This document shows positions 4,469 to 5,781 of a stretch of DNA of 5,781 nt, one piece after another. The stretch is taken from NCBI GenBank assembly GCA_026400595.1, contig JAPLOT010000359.1:1-5781 (forward strand). The letters run 5' to 3'. The translations under genes and the position numbers were made by a program. Every line of letters begins with the position of its first letter. The first letter of the stretch is position 1. The notes under the pieces are model-generated. The model had not been told where the DNA came from, searched no databases, and was given only the letters and a program-made list of their open reading frames with translations. Origin of the DNA: Alphaproteobacteria bacterium. GTDB lineage: Bacteria > Pseudomonadota > Alphaproteobacteria > Rhizobiales > Aestuariivirgaceae.

Positions 4469-5781
4469 GTCAGCGCGGCCTTGATTGCCGCCAAGGCCTC
4501 CTCGGCCTTCGCGGCGTCGGGGCCACCGGCCTGGGCCATGTCGGGGCGCCCGCCACCCCCTTTGCCGCCCAGCAGTGCAGCACCCACGCGGACCAGATCG
4601 ACCGCATTGTAGCGGCTGGTCAGATCATTGGTGACACCGACGATCAGCCCCGCACGGCCTTCGTCATTGAGGCCGATCAGGGCGACCACGCCCGATCCCA
4701 CCTTGGCCTTGCCCTCGTCCACAAGGCCCTTGAGGTCATTGGTCGAAATGCCCTTCAGCACACGCGTCATCACCTTGATGCCATTCACCGCCGTGATGCC
4801 GTCGTCGCCCTGAGCAGCGCCGCCACCCAGCGCCAGTTGCTTCCGAGCATCCGCCAACTCGCGCTCCAGCTTGCGGCGGTCCTCGATGAGGGTTTCGATA
4901 CGGGGGACGATCTCGGCAGCCTGTGCCTTCAACGCAGCAGCAACGGCGAGGACCCGCCTGTCCTGCTCCTCCAGATAGTGGCGTGCCGCCGGTCCGGCCA
5001 GCGCCTCGATGCGGCGCACGCCAGCAGCCGAGGCACTCTCGCTCACCACCTTGATCAGGCCGATGTCGCCGGTGCGGCTCACATGTGTGCCGCCGCACAG
5101 CTCGAGCGAATAGATGGGACGGCCCGCACCATGGGTGTTGCGGCCCATGGAGACGACCCGCACCTCGTCGCCATACTTCTCGCCGAACAATGCCATGGCA
5201 CCCTCGGCAATGGCGGCGTCGACCGACATGAGCCGCGTGGTGACCGCATCGTTTTGCAGCACGATCTCGTTGGCAATGGACTCCACCTGGGCAATCTCGT
5301 CGGGAGTCATGGCCTTGTTGTGCGAGACATCGAAGCGCAGGCGGTATGGCTCCACCAGTGAGCCCTTTTGCGCCACGTGGCTGCCCAGCGTGATCCGCAA
5401 CGCCTCGTGCAGAAGATGGGTGGCCGAGTGATGGATGCGGTTGCCGGAGCGGCGGGCATGGTCGACCTGCAGCTCCACGGCATCGGCAGGATGCAGGGTG
5501 CCGCCTTCCACCTGCCCCATGTGAACGATGAGATCGCCCACCCGCTTCTGCGTGTCGGTCACGCGGAACACCGCGCCCTCGGCAGTCTTGATCACGCCGC
5601 GGTCGCCGGTCTGGCCACCGGACTCGCCATAGAAGGGCGTCTGGTTGACGACCAGCGCGCCGGTCTTGCCGGCATCCAGCCGATCGACCTCCTTGCCGTC
5701 GACCACCAGCGCACGCACGATGCCTTCGGCGCCTTCGGTGTCATAGCCCAGAAATTCGCTGGCGCCGAAGCGCTCGCGCAG
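4465..5781 (-). CDS. alaS: Alanyl-tRNA synthetase, C-terminal half
   Basis: 438 residues run from the right edge to the stop; a full bacterial enzyme is about 870-890 residues, so roughly the N-terminal half (catalytic core and most tRNA recognition) is outside. The enzyme charges tRNA-Ala with alanine in the cytoplasm. Seen here, numbered from the edge: the start of the editing region (TPFYGESGGQTGD at about 48-60), zinc/editing motif HSATH (His118, His122), second editing motif CGGTH (Cys229, His233) followed by SRTGDIGLIK, a coiled-coil linker (about 267-317), and the C-Ala domain with its glycine-rich GGGGRPDMAQAGG at 408-420. All four expected editing-site residues are intact, so mischarged Ser- and Gly-tRNA-Ala should be cleared. 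The stop TAG lies in the CTAG shared with the convergent regulator gene. The apparent GTG start at 5718 is internal; the true start is beyond the window. Confidence 0.97.
   Translation of the reverse strand: MRERFGASEFLGYDTEGAEGIVRALVVDGKEVDRLDAGKTGALVVNQTPFYGESGGQTGDRGVIKTAEGAVFRVTDTQKRVGDLIVHMGQVEGGTLHPADAVELQVDHARRSGNRIHHSATHLLHEALRITLGSHVAQKGSLVEPYRLRFDVSHNKAMTPDEIAQVESIANEIVLQNDAVTTRLMSVDAAIAEGAMALFGEKYGDEVRVVSMGRNTHGAGRPIYSLELCGGTHVSRTGDIGLIKVVSESASAAGVRRIEALAGPAARHYLEEQDRRVLAVAAALKAQAAEIVPRIETLIEDRRKLERELADARKQLALGGGAAQGDDGITAVNGIKVMTRVLKGISTNDLKGLVDEGKAKVGSGVVALIGLNDEGRAGLIVGVTNDLTSRYNAVDLVRVGAALLGGKGGGGRPDMAQAGGPDAAKAEEALAAIKAALT

Noticed and set aside
4837..5361. 174-codon open frame on the plus strand
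   Set aside because: It is antisense to the conserved editing domain of alaS and has no recognisable domain.
4465..5718. A complete short alaS-like gene (stand-alone AlaX editing protein) starting at GTG 5718
   Set aside because: The frame continues to the window edge with typical alanyl-tRNA synthetase sequence (RERFGASEFLGYDT), and the C-Ala domain is present, so this is the end of full-length alaS.

Overview
The window is GC-rich, gene-dense chromosomal DNA from a bacterium. The protein repertoire suggests an alphaproteobacterium, probably of the Hyphomicrobiales (Rhizobiales) or a neighbouring order: an alanyl-tRNA synthetase C-terminal half, PAS/HisKA kinases of rhizobial style, tandem GFA-family zinc proteins and a small DUF6356-like protein. 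This placement is an inference from protein style, not a database result. Seven genes are supported and fill almost the whole window. The only gaps are two divergent control regions of about 89 and 119 bp. I saw no RNA gene, mobile element, CRISPR array or long repeat.

Layout. (1) Bases 1-2628, minus strand: two sensor histidine kinases in tandem. The upstream one (1102-2628) is a complete soluble kinase with two PAS domains. The downstream one (1-1105) is membrane-anchored, with two transmembrane helices around a helical extracytoplasmic domain, and is cut by the left edge before its ATP-binding domain. They overlap by 4 bp (ATGA) and share a clearly homologous linker and phospho-acceptor domain, so the pair looks like an old duplication given different sensors. 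(2) Bases 2718-3661, plus strand: two GFA/CENP-V-family zinc proteins, again tandem paralogues joined by a 4-bp ATGA overlap. They are divergent from the kinases. (3) Bases 3663-3887, minus strand: a 74-residue DUF6356-like protein, convergent with the second GFA gene across a single base. (4) Bases 4007-4468, plus strand: an Lrp/AsnC-family regulator, divergent from the DUF6356-like gene. (5) Bases 4465-5781, minus strand: the C-terminal half of alaS, cut by the right edge. Its stop codon and that of the Lrp/AsnC gene lie in the same CTAG tetranucleotide.

How the parts may work together. The kinase pair probably feeds one signalling pathway with a membrane or extracytoplasmic input and a cytoplasmic input; no response regulator is visible, and it may lie beyond the left edge. 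The GFA pair is a likely two-gene operon handling a small thiol or aldehyde chemistry, possibly as a heteromer, but its substrate cannot be read from sequence. The Lrp/AsnC protein is a natural candidate to control itself and the divergent DUF6356-like gene. alaS is a housekeeping gene. Overall this is a compact but fairly ordinary chromosomal region. The points worth a second look are the two duplicated, translationally coupled pairs and the extreme packing of the convergent gene ends. I found no convincing evidence of a wholly new system.
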